DNA from: JAIBJN01 sp963811635
GTDB taxonomy: Bacteria > Actinomycetota > Thermoleophilia > Gaiellales > Gaiellaceae
NCBI GenBank assembly: GCA_963811635.1
Contig: CAWESB010000005.1
Span: forward strand, 1-64,000
DNA: 64,000 nucleotides
Direction of reading: 5' to 3'
The position numbers and the translations under genes are program-made. Shown here piece after piece: positions 50,882 to 63,797 of this stretch. Positions within the stretch are counted from its first letter, which is position 1; each line of letters begins with the position of its first letter. The notes beneath the pieces were generated by a model. The model was not told the origin of the DNA. It searched no databases and worked only from the letters and a program-made list of their open reading frames with translations.

Positions 50882-52354
50882 ATGAGACGAATCGCGCTCC
50901 TCGGGGCGCTCCTGATCGCGGTGCTCGCTGCTGCGCTCGTGCGCGGGTCAGGCCCGGAAAAGGGCCTGGCGTCGAGCCATCGCGAGGCGCCTCGGATCAT
51001 GGTCGACCCGAGCGCGGACAACACGGACGTCTATGCGTTCGTCAGTCCCGACCGGCCCGACACGGTCACGATCGTTGCCAACTACATCCCGCTCGAAGAG
51101 CCGGCCGGCGGCCCGAACTTCAACGAGTTCGCCGACGACGTGCTCTACGAGCTGAAGGTGGACAACAACGGCGACGGTCGCGAGGACGTGTCGTACCAGT
51201 TCGAGTTCTCCACGCAGACTCGAAACGGCAACACGTTCCTGTACAACACCGGCCCGATCGACACCCTCTCGGACCCCGACTGGAACCGGCCTCAGACGTA
51301 CAAGGTCACCAGGGTCTCGAAGGGGAATGCCACGATTCTCGCCAAGGGCGTGCCCACCCCCCCGGTCAACATCGGGCCGCGCTCGACGCCGAACTACGGC
51401 TCGCTCATGCAGGCCGCGGTGCGGCAGTTGCCGGGCGGGATCAAGGTCTACGCGGGTCAGTCCGACGACCCGTTCTTCGTCGACCTCGGCTCGGTGTTCG
51501 ACCTGGCCGGCCTGCGCCCGTTCAACCCCGCGCACGTCATCCCGCTGAACGCGGACGACGGGGTCGACGGCGTGGGCGGCTTCAACACGCACGCCATCGT
51601 GCTCCAGGTCCCGATCACGCAGCTCACGCGCGACGGGAAGCGGCACGCGGCCGATGACATGAAGGGCGTCATCGGCGTGTACGCCACCGCGAGCCGGCAG
51701 CGGCTCCAAATCATCGACACGAACGGTCGGCGGCGCTCCGACGGCGACTGGGTGCAGGTCTCCCGGCTGGCCGAGCCGCTGATCAACGAGGTCGTGATCC
51801 CACTGGGTAAGAAGGACCGCTGGAACGCGTCCGACCCGTCGGGCGACGCGGTCTTCGCCTCGCACTACACGAGCCCGGAGGTGACTCGCCTAGCGAATCT
51901 GCTCTACCCCGTGCTCGACAACGCGCCCGAGTCGGGCCGCGGCGACATCGCCACGATCCTGCTCACCGGCGTCCCGGGACTGAACTTCACGGGTCCCACG
52001 CAGGCCGACCTCATCCGCCTGAACACCGGCATCGCGCCGAGTGGCCCGGTGGGCACGGGGAACCGGCTCGGAGTTCTCGGCGGCGACTTCGCCGGGTTCC
52101 CGAACGGCCGGCGGCTCGAGGACGACGTGACCGACATCGAGCTCCGCGCGCTCACGTGCGGGTACGGCCCGACCGTCGGTCCGCTGATCGAGAGCTTCGG
52201 CTTCTGCGCCGGCAACGCGAACCGCTCGCCGAACAACCAGCTCGGCGACGGCGTCGACGCGAACGACCGCCCGCTCCACACGTCGTTCCCGTACGTCGCG
52301 GTGCCGCACCAGGGCTACCAGCACGTCCACCACAGCTCCATGGGTGGGCCGTAG
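50882..52354 (+). CDS. Secreted DUF4331 protein
   Basis: 490 residues from ATG 50882 (GGAGGAGAGG upstream). Signal peptide then SSHREAPRIMVDPSADNTDV, the DUF4331 opening signature, followed by YAFVSPDRPDTVTIVANYIP and GPNFNEFADDVLYELKVDNN. The C-terminus ends in a His cluster (HQGYQHVHHSSMGGP). Function is unknown; the family commonly sits with TPR and nickel/cobalt transporter genes, as here. Confidence 0.9.
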   Translation: MRRIALLGALLIAVLAAALVRGSGPEKGLASSHREAPRIMVDPSADNTDVYAFVSPDRPDTVTIVANYIPLEEPAGGPNFNEFADDVLYELKVDNNGDGREDVSYQFEFSTQTRNGNTFLYNTGPIDTLSDPDWNRPQTYKVTRVSKGNATILAKGVPTPPVNIGPRSTPNYGSLMQAAVRQLPGGIKVYAGQSDDPFFVDLGSVFDLAGLRPFNPAHVIPLNADDGVDGVGGFNTHAIVLQVPITQLTRDGKRHAADDMKGVIGVYATASRQRLQIIDTNGRRRSDGDWVQVSRLAEPLINEVVIPLGKKDRWNASDPSGDAVFASHYTSPEVTRLANLLYPVLDNAPESGRGDIATILLTGVPGLNFTGPTQADLIRLNTGIAPSGPVGTGNRLGVLGGDFAGFPNGRRLEDDVTDIELRALTCGYGPTVGPLIESFGFCAGNANRSPNNQLGDGVDANDRPLHTSFPYVAVPHQGYQHVHHSSMGGP

Positions 52355-52367
52355 CAGAGGACGGACG

Positions 52368-52398
52368 GAGGGGCCCGCTGTGCGGCGGCGGGCCCCTC
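52368..52398 (+). terminator. Hairpin after DUF4331 gene
   Basis: 11-bp stem GAGGGGCCCGC / GCGGGCCCCTC with a 9-nt loop, followed by TCCTCCTC. Partial termination would set the ratio of DUF4331 protein to downstream products. Confidence 0.6.
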
Positions 52399-52423
52399 TC
52401 CTCCTCACACGAGGCATATGCGC

Positions 52424-53737
52424 ATGAAACGACGACATCTGTTCGGCGCGGCGGCCGCGGTGGCGGCGACGGCCGCGCTCCTCGGCGGTGTCCTCGCCGG
52501 CACCACCGGCGCGGGGCCCGCCCCGCAAGCAACGCCGCAGGCCGCGGTCGCGAGTCAGCTCGATGGCTTCGCCGCCGGTGACACGGCCGCGGAGATCGAC
52601 CAGCTCGAGCGCCGCGTCCGCGCCAACCCCGAGGACGCGGAGGGGCTGACGCTTCTCGGCCTCGCCTACGAGCAGCGCGTCCGCGAGACCGGCGACCCGG
52701 GCTTCTATCCTCGCTCCGAGGAGGCGCTCCGCCGCGCGATCCGGCTCGTGCCGGACGACGACCTCGCTCTTACGGGCCTCGCGACCCTCGCCGCGTCCCG
52801 CCATCGCTTCGCCGAGGCGCGCGACCTCGCCCGCAAGGCCCTCAGCCTGAATTCCTACTCGGCGGCCGCGCTCGGGATCCTGGGCGACGCGAACGTCGAG
52901 ACCGGCCGCTATCCGGCCGCCTTCGCGGCGTTCGAACGCATGGTCGCGACGAAGCCCTCGGCCGGCGCCTACGCGCGCATCTCCTACGCGCGCGAACTCC
53001 TCGGCCGCACCGACGCCGCGATCGCGGCGATGAAGCTCGCGGTCTCGGCAGGGAGCGGCACCAACGAGCCGGCGGCGTGGTCGCTTGTCGAGCTCGGGAA
53101 CCTCTACTTCAACAGCGGGCGACTGCGCCCCGCAGAGCGCGCATACCGCGCGGCGCTCGCCCGCTTCCCTGGCTACCACCGCGCGCAGGCCGCGCTCGCC
53201 CGAGTCGCCGCCGCGCGCGGTCGCACGGACGAGGCGGTCGCCCTCTACCGGCGTGCCCTCGAAGCCGTGCCGCTGCCCGAGTACGCCGCCCGGCTCGGTG
53301 AGACGCTCGCCGCAGCAGGGCGCGACGACGAGGCGGCCGAGGCCTATGAGCTCGTCGACGTGATGCAGCGGCTCTTCGAGGCGAACGGCGCCCGCACCGA
53401 GCTCGAGACGGCGCTCGTCGACCTCGACCGCGGAGTCAACCTCGCGGACGCTCTCTCGCGCGTGCGAGAGGCATACGCCGAGCGGCGGAGCATCGAGGCC
53501 GAGGACGTCCTCGCCTGGGGCCTCTACCGCAACGGACGCTGCGAGGAGGCGCTCGACCACTCGCGGCGGGCGCTCCGGCTCGGAACGCGCGATGCGCTGA
53601 AGCTCTTCCACCGCGGCATGATCGAGCGCTGTCTCGGCCGCGCCGCCGCCTCCCGCGCCACCTTCCGGGAGGCGCTTGGGATCAACCCGTACTTCTCGCC
53701 CCGCTGGGCGCCGGTCGCGAAGGAGGCCTCTCGATGA
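52424..53737 (+). CDS. Exported tetratricopeptide-repeat protein
   Basis: 437 residues (ATG 52424; 52418 also possible). Signal peptide/anchor, then an array of helical TPR repeats, for example LTLLGLAYEQRV, ALGILGDANVETGRYPAAFA, WSLVELGNLYFNSGRLRPAE and RTDEAVALYRRALEAVPLPE. Probably an extracytoplasmic scaffold working with the DUF4331 protein or the transporters. Overlaps the next gene by 4 nt (ATGA). Confidence 0.85.
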   Translation: MKRRHLFGAAAAVAATAALLGGVLAGTTGAGPAPQATPQAAVASQLDGFAAGDTAAEIDQLERRVRANPEDAEGLTLLGLAYEQRVRETGDPGFYPRSEEALRRAIRLVPDDDLALTGLATLAASRHRFAEARDLARKALSLNSYSAAALGILGDANVETGRYPAAFAAFERMVATKPSAGAYARISYARELLGRTDAAIAAMKLAVSAGSGTNEPAAWSLVELGNLYFNSGRLRPAERAYRAALARFPGYHRAQAALARVAAARGRTDEAVALYRRALEAVPLPEYAARLGETLAAAGRDDEAAEAYELVDVMQRLFEANGARTELETALVDLDRGVNLADALSRVREAYAERRSIEAEDVLAWGLYRNGRCEEALDHSRRALRLGTRDALKLFHRGMIERCLGRAAASRATFREALGINPYFSPRWAPVAKEASR

Positions 53738-55080
53738 AGAGGCCCCTCGTCACCCTGCTCGCGCTCGCGGCGCTGGCGTTGCCGACGACGGCGCTCGCGC
53801 ATCCGCTCGGGAACTTCACGGTCAACCGCTACAGCGAGATCGCGCTTTCGGGGGACCGCATCTACGTCCGCTACGCCCTCGACCTGGCCGAGATCCCCAC
53901 CTACCAGGAGGGCGCCTCGGTGCGTGCGCCGGGGTTCGCGGGGGCCGTTGCCGAGGGGCTGGTGCTCGAGCTGGACGGACGGCGCGTCGTGCTGACGCCG
54001 CTCGAGCACCGCGTCCAGACCCGGCCCGGCGCGGGCGGCCTCGAGACGCTGCGCTTCGACGCCGTCTTCGCCGCGCCCGCCGGAGCCGCGGGCAAGGAGC
54101 TCGGGTACCGGGATCTGAACTTCGAGCGCCGGCTGGGGTGGAGGGAGGTCGTCGTCGTCCCGTCCGGTGGCGCCGAGGTCCTTTCGGCCGACGTGCCCTC
54201 GACGAGCGCGAGCGACGCTCTTCGCTCGTATCCGGCCGACCTGCTCCGCTCGCCGCTCGACGTGCGCTCGGCTCAGGTGGAGTACGAGCCCGGAGCGGGC
54301 CCGGGCACGCCCCCGCCGCTCACCGACGCCGAGGCGGGCGAGGCTCCGGCCGGCGGGTTCGAGTCGCTCATCGCCCGCGGCGACCTCGGGGTCGGCGTCA
54401 TCCTCGCCTCGCTCCTCGTCGCGATGTTCTGGGGCGCGGCGCACGCGCTCACGCCCGGCCACGGGAAGGCGATCGTCGCCGGCTACCTGGTCGGCTCGCG
54501 CGGGAAGCCACGCCACGCCGTTCTCCTCGGCCTGATCGTCACTGCGACGCATACCGCCGGGGTGTTCGCCCTCGGCCTGGTCACGCTCCTGCTCTCCCGC
54601 TTCATCGTCCCCGAGCAGCTGTACCCCTGGCTGACTCTGGCGTCGGGGATCCTCGTCGTTTGCGTGGGGGCGGTGGTCCTCGCCGGCCGGGTGCGCCGCG
54701 CCCGGGCCAATGACCACCACCACCACCACCACCACCCGCACGACCACTCGCACTCGCACGACCACGGATTCGGCCGCGGCGGGCTCCTCGGGGTCGGCGT
54801 GGCCGCCGGCCTGTTGCCGTGTCCCTCGGCGCTCGTCGTCCTGCTGAGCGCCATCGCGCTCCACCGGGTCGGCTTCGGCCTGGCCCTGATCGTCGCGTTC
54901 AGCATCGGCCTCGCCGCCACGATCACGACGATCGGCCTGGTCGCCGTCCTCGCCCGCCGGGCCTTCGGCCGGCTCCCGCTCGACGGGCGCCTCGTCCGCG
55001 CCCTGCCCGCCGCGAGCGCGCTCCTCATCCTCGCGGTCGGAGTCGGCATTACTGTCAACGCGCTCCCGGAGGTTCTCTGA
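53734..55080 (+). CDS. NicO-type nickel/cobalt transporter with exported N-terminal domain
   Basis: 448 residues. Signal peptide, an exported domain starting HPLGNFTVNRYSEIAL (about 200 residues), then six helices with HALTPGHGKAIVAGYLVG (His-x4-Asp/Gly-His type) and LLPCPSALVVLLSA. Between helices 3 and 4 is a His-rich loop with seven consecutive His. This layout matches NicO/RcnA-like nickel-cobalt permeases. Metal and direction are not shown by sequence. Confidence 0.85.
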   Translation: MKRPLVTLLALAALALPTTALAHPLGNFTVNRYSEIALSGDRIYVRYALDLAEIPTYQEGASVRAPGFAGAVAEGLVLELDGRRVVLTPLEHRVQTRPGAGGLETLRFDAVFAAPAGAAGKELGYRDLNFERRLGWREVVVVPSGGAEVLSADVPSTSASDALRSYPADLLRSPLDVRSAQVEYEPGAGPGTPPPLTDAEAGEAPAGGFESLIARGDLGVGVILASLLVAMFWGAAHALTPGHGKAIVAGYLVGSRGKPRHAVLLGLIVTATHTAGVFALGLVTLLLSRFIVPEQLYPWLTLASGILVVCVGAVVLAGRVRRARANDHHHHHHHPHDHSHSHDHGFGRGGLLGVGVAAGLLPCPSALVVLLSAIALHRVGFGLALIVAFSIGLAATITTIGLVAVLARRAFGRLPLDGRLVRALPAASALLILAVGVGITVNALPEVL

Positions 55081-55805
55081 TGCTCGGACTCGACGACCGA
55101 ATCGCCGCCCTCTCGAACGGGGGCTCCGTCTGGATCGTGCTCGCGGTGGCGGTGCTCCTCGGCCTCCGGCACGCTACGGATCCCGATCATCTCGCGGCTG
55201 TCTCCACCCTCGTTGCCTCCGGCCGCGAGCGCGCCGGCCGCCGGGCCGGCCGGCTCGGCCTCGCGTGGGGGCTGGGGCACGGCCTGACCCTCTTCGCTTT
55301 CGGGCTGCCCATTCTGCTTCTCGACAGCTACCTCCCGGAGCCCGTCCAGCAGGGTGCCGAGACGGCCATCGCGGCCGTGATCGTCTACCTCGCCGTCCGC
55401 CTGCTCCTCCGCTGGCGGCGCGGCGAGTTCCACAGCCACCTGCACCGCCACGGGGAGGAGGAGCACACGCACACGCACAAGACGCACGAGCACCGGCATC
55501 CGCGGACGGGTCTCGGTGCGTTCGGCATCGGCCTCGTACACGGCATGGGCGGGAGCGCCGGGGTCGGCATCCTCCTCGTCGCGTCGATCGAGTCGACGGC
55601 GCTCGCGGTCGCGTCTCTCGGGCTCCTCGCAGTCTTCACGGCTGCCTCGATGACCCTGCTTTCGGGAGGGTTCGGCCGGACGCTCGTCACCCGGCCCGTC
55701 GGCGCGGCGTTCGGGGCGGTTGCGCCGGTGCTCGGCACCGCGAGCCTCGCCTTCGGGATCTGGTACGCCACCTCCGCCTGGAGCCTGACTCCCTATCCCT
55801 TCTAG
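55080..55805 (+). CDS. NiCoT/NicO-like metal transporter
   Basis: 241 residues, ATG within TGATG of the preceding gene. Helix II motif LRHATDPDHLAAVSTLVASG is the signature His-x4-Asp-His of nickel/cobalt permeases. A His-rich loop (FHSHLHRHGEEEHTHTHKTH) precedes GLVHGMGGSAGVGILL. Second transporter of the same operon; the pair may form one system or handle two metals. Confidence 0.85.
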   Translation: MLGLDDRIAALSNGGSVWIVLAVAVLLGLRHATDPDHLAAVSTLVASGRERAGRRAGRLGLAWGLGHGLTLFAFGLPILLLDSYLPEPVQQGAETAIAAVIVYLAVRLLLRWRRGEFHSHLHRHGEEEHTHTHKTHEHRHPRTGLGAFGIGLVHGMGGSAGVGILLVASIESTALAVASLGLLAVFTAASMTLLSGGFGRTLVTRPVGAAFGAVAPVLGTASLAFGIWYATSAWSLTPYPF

Positions 55806-55827
55806 AACCCTATGATCGGGGGCGGCC

Positions 55828-56994
55828 ATGGCCGCCCCCGATCTCATCCGCGACCTCACGCGCAACGCCGTCGACGTGCTCCCCGATGGGGAGCTCCAGC
55901 GCAAGCTCGCGACCGGCCGTCCCCTGCGCGTCAAGCTCGGGATCGACGTGACGGCGCCGCACGTCCATGTCGGCCATGCGATCCCGCTCCAGCGGATGGC
56001 TGCGTTCCAGCGGGCCGGTCACGTCGGCGTCCTCATCATCGGCGACTACACGACGCGGATCGGCGACCCGTCCGGCCGCTCCAGCGAGCGCCCGATCCTG
56101 TCCGACGAGGAGATCGACGCGAACGCGCAGACCTACCTCTCGCAGGCGGCGCAGATCGTGGACACGAGCCCCGAGCGGCTCGAGGTGCGGATGAACGGCG
56201 AGTGGCTCGCGAAGCTCGACTTCGCCGAGGTCGTTCGGCTCACTCGCACGATCACCGTGGCGCGGCTCCTCGAGCGCGACGACTTCCGGAAGCGCTTCGA
56301 GGCGAAGACTCCGATCTCGGTCTCCGAGCTCCTCTACCCGTTCATGCAGGCGTACGACTCGGTGGCGGTCGAGGCCGACGTCGAGCTGGGCGGGACCGAC
56401 CAGCTGTACAACCTGCTCGCCGGCCGGGACGTCATGCAGGCGTACGGCCTGGAACCGCAGGTCGCGCTGACGACGCCGCTGCTGATCGGGCTCGACGGGC
56501 GCAAGATGAGCGCCTCGCTCGGCAACTACATCGGGCTCACCGATCCTCCCGAGGAGCAGTTCGGCAAGACGATGCGGATCTCGGACGAGCTGCTGCCCGA
56601 GTACTACCGCCTCGTCATGGAGTCGGAGGCCGACCCGGCGGCACTCGACCCGATGGAGGCGAAGCTCGAGCTGGCCCGCTTCGTCGTCACACGCTCGCAC
56701 GGCGAGGAGGCGGCGCGGGAGGCCGAGGCCCACTTCACGCGCGTGGTGCGCGAGGGCCAGGCGCCGGACGAGGTGCCCGACGCCGAGCTCCCCCCGGGTG
56801 ACCCCGTGCACCTGCCGGCCTTGATCCGCGAGGTCTTCGGGCTCTCGACCAGCGAGGCGCGACGGCTGATCGCCCAGGGAGGGGTCAAGGTCGACGGCGC
56901 GCCGACCGCCGCTCTCGACGTGCCGCGAGCGTCGCTCGACGGGGTCGTCCTCCAGGTCGGAAAGCGTCAGTTCGCGCGGCTCCGAGCCGCCTGA
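55828..56994 (+). CDS. tyrS: Tyrosyl-tRNA synthetase
   Basis: 388 residues, class I synthetase. HIGH-like HVHVGHAIPLQRM, binding loop GDYTTRIGDPSGRSSERP, GGTDQLYNLLAGRD, KMSAS in DGRKMSASLGNYIG, and a C-terminal S4 RNA-binding domain (TSEARRLIAQGGVKVDGAPT). The TyrZ-like layout lacks the longer insert of TyrS type 1. A TATGAT -10 box lies 12 nt before ATG; a short GGGGGCGG may serve as ribosome site. Followed 20 nt later by the rRNA promoter. Confidence 0.95.
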   Translation: MAAPDLIRDLTRNAVDVLPDGELQRKLATGRPLRVKLGIDVTAPHVHVGHAIPLQRMAAFQRAGHVGVLIIGDYTTRIGDPSGRSSERPILSDEEIDANAQTYLSQAAQIVDTSPERLEVRMNGEWLAKLDFAEVVRLTRTITVARLLERDDFRKRFEAKTPISVSELLYPFMQAYDSVAVEADVELGGTDQLYNLLAGRDVMQAYGLEPQVALTTPLLIGLDGRKMSASLGNYIGLTDPPEEQFGKTMRISDELLPEYYRLVMESEADPAALDPMEAKLELARFVVTRSHGEEAAREAEAHFTRVVREGQAPDEVPDAELPPGDPVHLPALIREVFGLSTSEARRLIAQGGVKVDGAPTAALDVPRASLDGVVLQVGKRQFARLRAA

Positions 56995-57014
56995 GCCCCG
57001 CGCGCCGGCCTTCC

Positions 57015-57042
57015 TTGACAGCCCACTCGCCGTTGCTATCAT
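57015..57042 (+). promoter_or_regulatory. rRNA operon promoter
   Basis: Near-consensus TTGACA (57015-57020), 16-nt spacer, TATCAT (57037-57042). Transcription would begin near 57049, some 300 nt before mature 16S. Confidence 0.8.
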
Positions 57043-57092
57043 TGTTCGGCCGTCTAAACGGCTGCACGGAAACTGCTAACCCACGAGACAAC

Positions 57093-57173
57093 GGAGAGCC
57101 CTTCGGCCGAAGCCTGATACGACCAAGTATCACTTCATCCAAGGGTCTCCTGCGCGAGTTGGAGGCCTTTTTT
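57093..57173 (+). promoter_or_regulatory. Terminator/antiterminator pair in the rRNA leader
   Basis: GGTCTCC / GGAGGCC (57144-57167, 10-nt loop) followed by T6 (57168-57173) is an intrinsic terminator. Its 5' arm can instead pair upstream: GGAGA(G)CCCTT (57093-57103) with AAGGGTCTCC (57141-57150), 10 bp with one bulge, enclosing the hairpin TGATAC / GTATCA (57115-57132). The two structures exclude each other. All of it lies downstream of the promoter and upstream of the boxA-like element. Confidence 0.55.
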
Positions 57174-57193
57174 CGTGCCGGCCGCGAGGCGCT

Positions 57194-57217
57194 GGTCTTT
57201 GAAAACTCAACAGCGTG
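57194..57217 (+). promoter_or_regulatory. BoxA-like element and 5' strand of the 16S processing stem
   Basis: TCTTTGAAAACTC resembles boxA. The 24-nt segment is complementary, with two mismatches, to 59051-59074 after 16S, forming the long stem that RNase III cuts to release pre-16S. The remaining leader (57218-57348) shows no gene. Confidence 0.7.
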
Positions 57218-57348
57218 TACGTCGAGAACCTCGCGCGCTTCGGCGCGGGAGGTCACTGAACCCGTCTCCTCTCTACGAGGGGACTTTGAGCTCAAGCTCG
57301 AAACGGAACCGTTAGCAACCAGGCCCTCGGGCCTGAATGCGAAAGGTC

Positions 57349-58898
<1,550 letters not shown>

Positions 58899-59156
58899 AG
58901 GGAAGCGGGAGCTCCAACTCCCGCAGGCGCCCGGCTCGTCGATGTCTCGAGAAGCTACTCGGAGCCAGACTCAGGTCTGGCACCGGACGCGGATCGATTC
59001 GTCCGATGCCCGGGCTCGCCTAGAACTTACGTCGACCTCGACGATCAATACACGCTGTTGAGTTTTGAGAGACCGGCCCAAGGCCGGCGCTTCTCGGGCG
59101 GGATTGCCCGCGCGCACCTTGAAAACTCCATAGCGGCAAACACGGTGTTCTTCATG
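58899..59156 (+). other. 16S-23S internal spacer without tRNA genes
   Basis: 258 nt. No tRNA cloverleaf is present. It holds the 3' strand of the 16S stem (59051-59074) and the 5' strand of the 23S stem (59117-59135, TTGAAAACTCC core), which pairs with 62162-62180 after 23S. The two TTGAAAACTC-type elements act as repeated boxA-like sites. Confidence 0.8.
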
Positions 59157-62143
<2,987 letters not shown>

Positions 62144-62216
62144 TGAACACCGTAAAAAAGTCGCTATGGAGTTTTGAGGGTGCGCCGGCTATTCCGCGCG
62201 CACGAACTCACAATTT

Positions 62217-62331
<115 letters not shown>

Positions 62332-62339
62332 TTTTCTTG

Positions 62340-62367
62340 AAGGGGTCGCCGAGAGGCGGCCCCTTTT
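62340..62367 (+). terminator. rRNA operon terminator
   Basis: AAGGGGTCGCC / GGCGGCCCCTT, 11-bp stem with one wobble and GAGA loop, running into TTTTGTTGT. Also close to the convergent gene stop at 62377. Confidence 0.85.
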
Positions 62368-62376
62368 GTTGTGCGC

Positions 62377-62871
62377 CTAGCGCGCCGCGACGACGCAGGG
62401 CTTGAAGGTCCGCTCCCGCCTGAGCGCGCGGGAGTCGCCGCCGGGCCGATCGCGGAACCACTCGAAGACGACGGTGTGCCGGCTGGTGGCGCCGCCCTCG
62501 TCGGCGAAGGGGAAGAACCACTGCGTCCAGTGAATGATGCCGCGCTCGCCCTCGAGCGCGGTGTTCTTCGTCGTCCGGCGCTGCCGCTGCACGGTCGACC
62601 AGGTGCCGGTGTCTCCGCGGATCTGCCGGATGAAGGTGAGGCGGACGTAGCCGTTCACCGGGCTCGACCTCCAACGCGTGTGCGCCAGGATCGTGCTCGG
62701 GGTGTGCCCGACGACGCCGCACCCGTCGCGCTTCGCGTGCCACTGGAACGGGCCCTTCGTCCCCGACCACGCCGGAAAGGAGTCAGCGCCGGCGACGCCG
62801 GCCGTGGCGCCCGCGAGCAGAACCGCCCCAGCACTGAGTTGAGCGAATAGACGCCACCTTCGCCGTGTCAT
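62377..62871 (-). CDS. Small secreted protein of unknown function
   Basis: 164 residues from ATG 62871 (AGGAGGACA upstream). Signal peptide (RRWRLFAQLSAGAVLLAGAT, ending near AGA) and a Cys/Trp-containing mature domain: KRDGCGVVGHTP, YVRLTFIRQIRGDTGTWSTV, HWTQWFFPFADEGG, HTVVFEWFRDRPGG and a final FKPCVV. The two Cys may form a disulfide. No family recognised. Confidence 0.72.
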   Translation of the reverse strand: MTRRRWRLFAQLSAGAVLLAGATAGVAGADSFPAWSGTKGPFQWHAKRDGCGVVGHTPSTILAHTRWRSSPVNGYVRLTFIRQIRGDTGTWSTVQRQRRTTKNTALEGERGIIHWTQWFFPFADEGGATSRHTVVFEWFRDRPGGDSRALRRERTFKPCVVAAR

Positions 62872-62946
62872 TGTCCTCCTTTGTCCGCCCCAGAGAGAGA
62901 CGGTAGCCGCATCACCGGACGGGGGACTCTACGGGAATCGGAGCGA

Positions 62947-63786
62947 CTAGGCCGCGCGGAGCTTCTCGCGCCACTCCGGATCGAGTGTGCGGAGGCTCGC
63001 CACCCGCTCGCCGACCGGAGGATGTGTCGAGAACATCGCCGCCAGACCAACCGGCTCGAACGGGTTGACGATGTAGAGGGGCTCGATGACCGGGCTCCCC
63101 TGGAAGCGGACGAGCTCCTCGGCCTGCTCGATGCGGACGAGCGCGTCCGCGAGCGGATGTGGCGAGGCGCAGATGTCGGCCGCGCGCAGGTCGGCGTGGA
63201 GCTCGCGGCGCGGGGAGAGGAAGACCTGGACGATGCTCGCGGCGACGGGCCCGAGGACGAAGAGGAGCCCGCGCTCGAGGAAGCCGCCGATCCGGCTCGC
63301 CTCGACGAGCCAGTTCGCGATCAGGACGACCGGTGTCTGGATGAGGACGTCCCGGTGGCGTGCGTGGGCGAGCTCGTGGGCGAGAACCCCTTCCAGCTCC
63401 GCGGGGCTCAGCAGCGTGACCAGGCCCTGCGTGAGGGCGATCCCCGAGGATCCTGCCCGGCCTACGGAGAGCGCGCGTGGGTGGCCGTCCGGGATGAGAT
63501 AGAGCTTCGGGCGCTCGACCCGCGCGAGCAGCGCGAGGCGCTCGACCGTCGAGTGGAGGGCCGGCGCCTCCGCGAGCTGCAGCTCCCGCGCCCCCAGCGA
63601 GGCGAGGATCACCCGCGGCCCGTACCAGTAGACGGTCGCCGCCATCAGCAGCCCGACGACGAGGAAGACGCTCCCGAGCCGCGTGCCGCCGATCCACCAG
63701 CCGAGGGCGAAGAGCCCGCCGGCGAAGGCGCCGTAGAAGAGCGCCGCCTTGGCGATGTTGCGGGCCGCGAGCAGCGTGCCGCGCAC
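62947..63786 (-). CDS. M48-family membrane metalloprotease (HtpX-like)
   Basis: About 279 residues from GTG 63786; TTG 63861 would overlap the upstream gene. Two N-terminal helices (AALFYGAFAGGLFALGWWIG, VFLVVGLLMAATVYW), then the zinc site HELAHARHRD (HExxH, about residue 137) and the third ligand region RRELHADLRAAD, with two more hydrophobic stretches between. Membrane quality-control protease. Twelve nt after the preceding stop. Confidence 0.9.
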   Translation of the reverse strand: MRGTLLAARNIAKAALFYGAFAGGLFALGWWIGGTRLGSVFLVVGLLMAATVYWYGPRVILASLGARELQLAEAPALHSTVERLALLARVERPKLYLIPDGHPRALSVGRAGSSGIALTQGLVTLLSPAELEGVLAHELAHARHRDVLIQTPVVLIANWLVEASRIGGFLERGLLFVLGPVAASIVQVFLSPRRELHADLRAADICASPHPLADALVRIEQAEELVRFQGSPVIEPLYIVNPFEPVGLAAMFSTHPPVGERVASLRTLDPEWREKLRAA

Positions 63787-63797
63787 GAGCCGTCGGG

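Noticed and set aside
57049..57180. T-box riboswitch in the leader after tyrS
   Set aside because: No T-box sequence or specifier-loop layout, and the downstream genes are rRNA.
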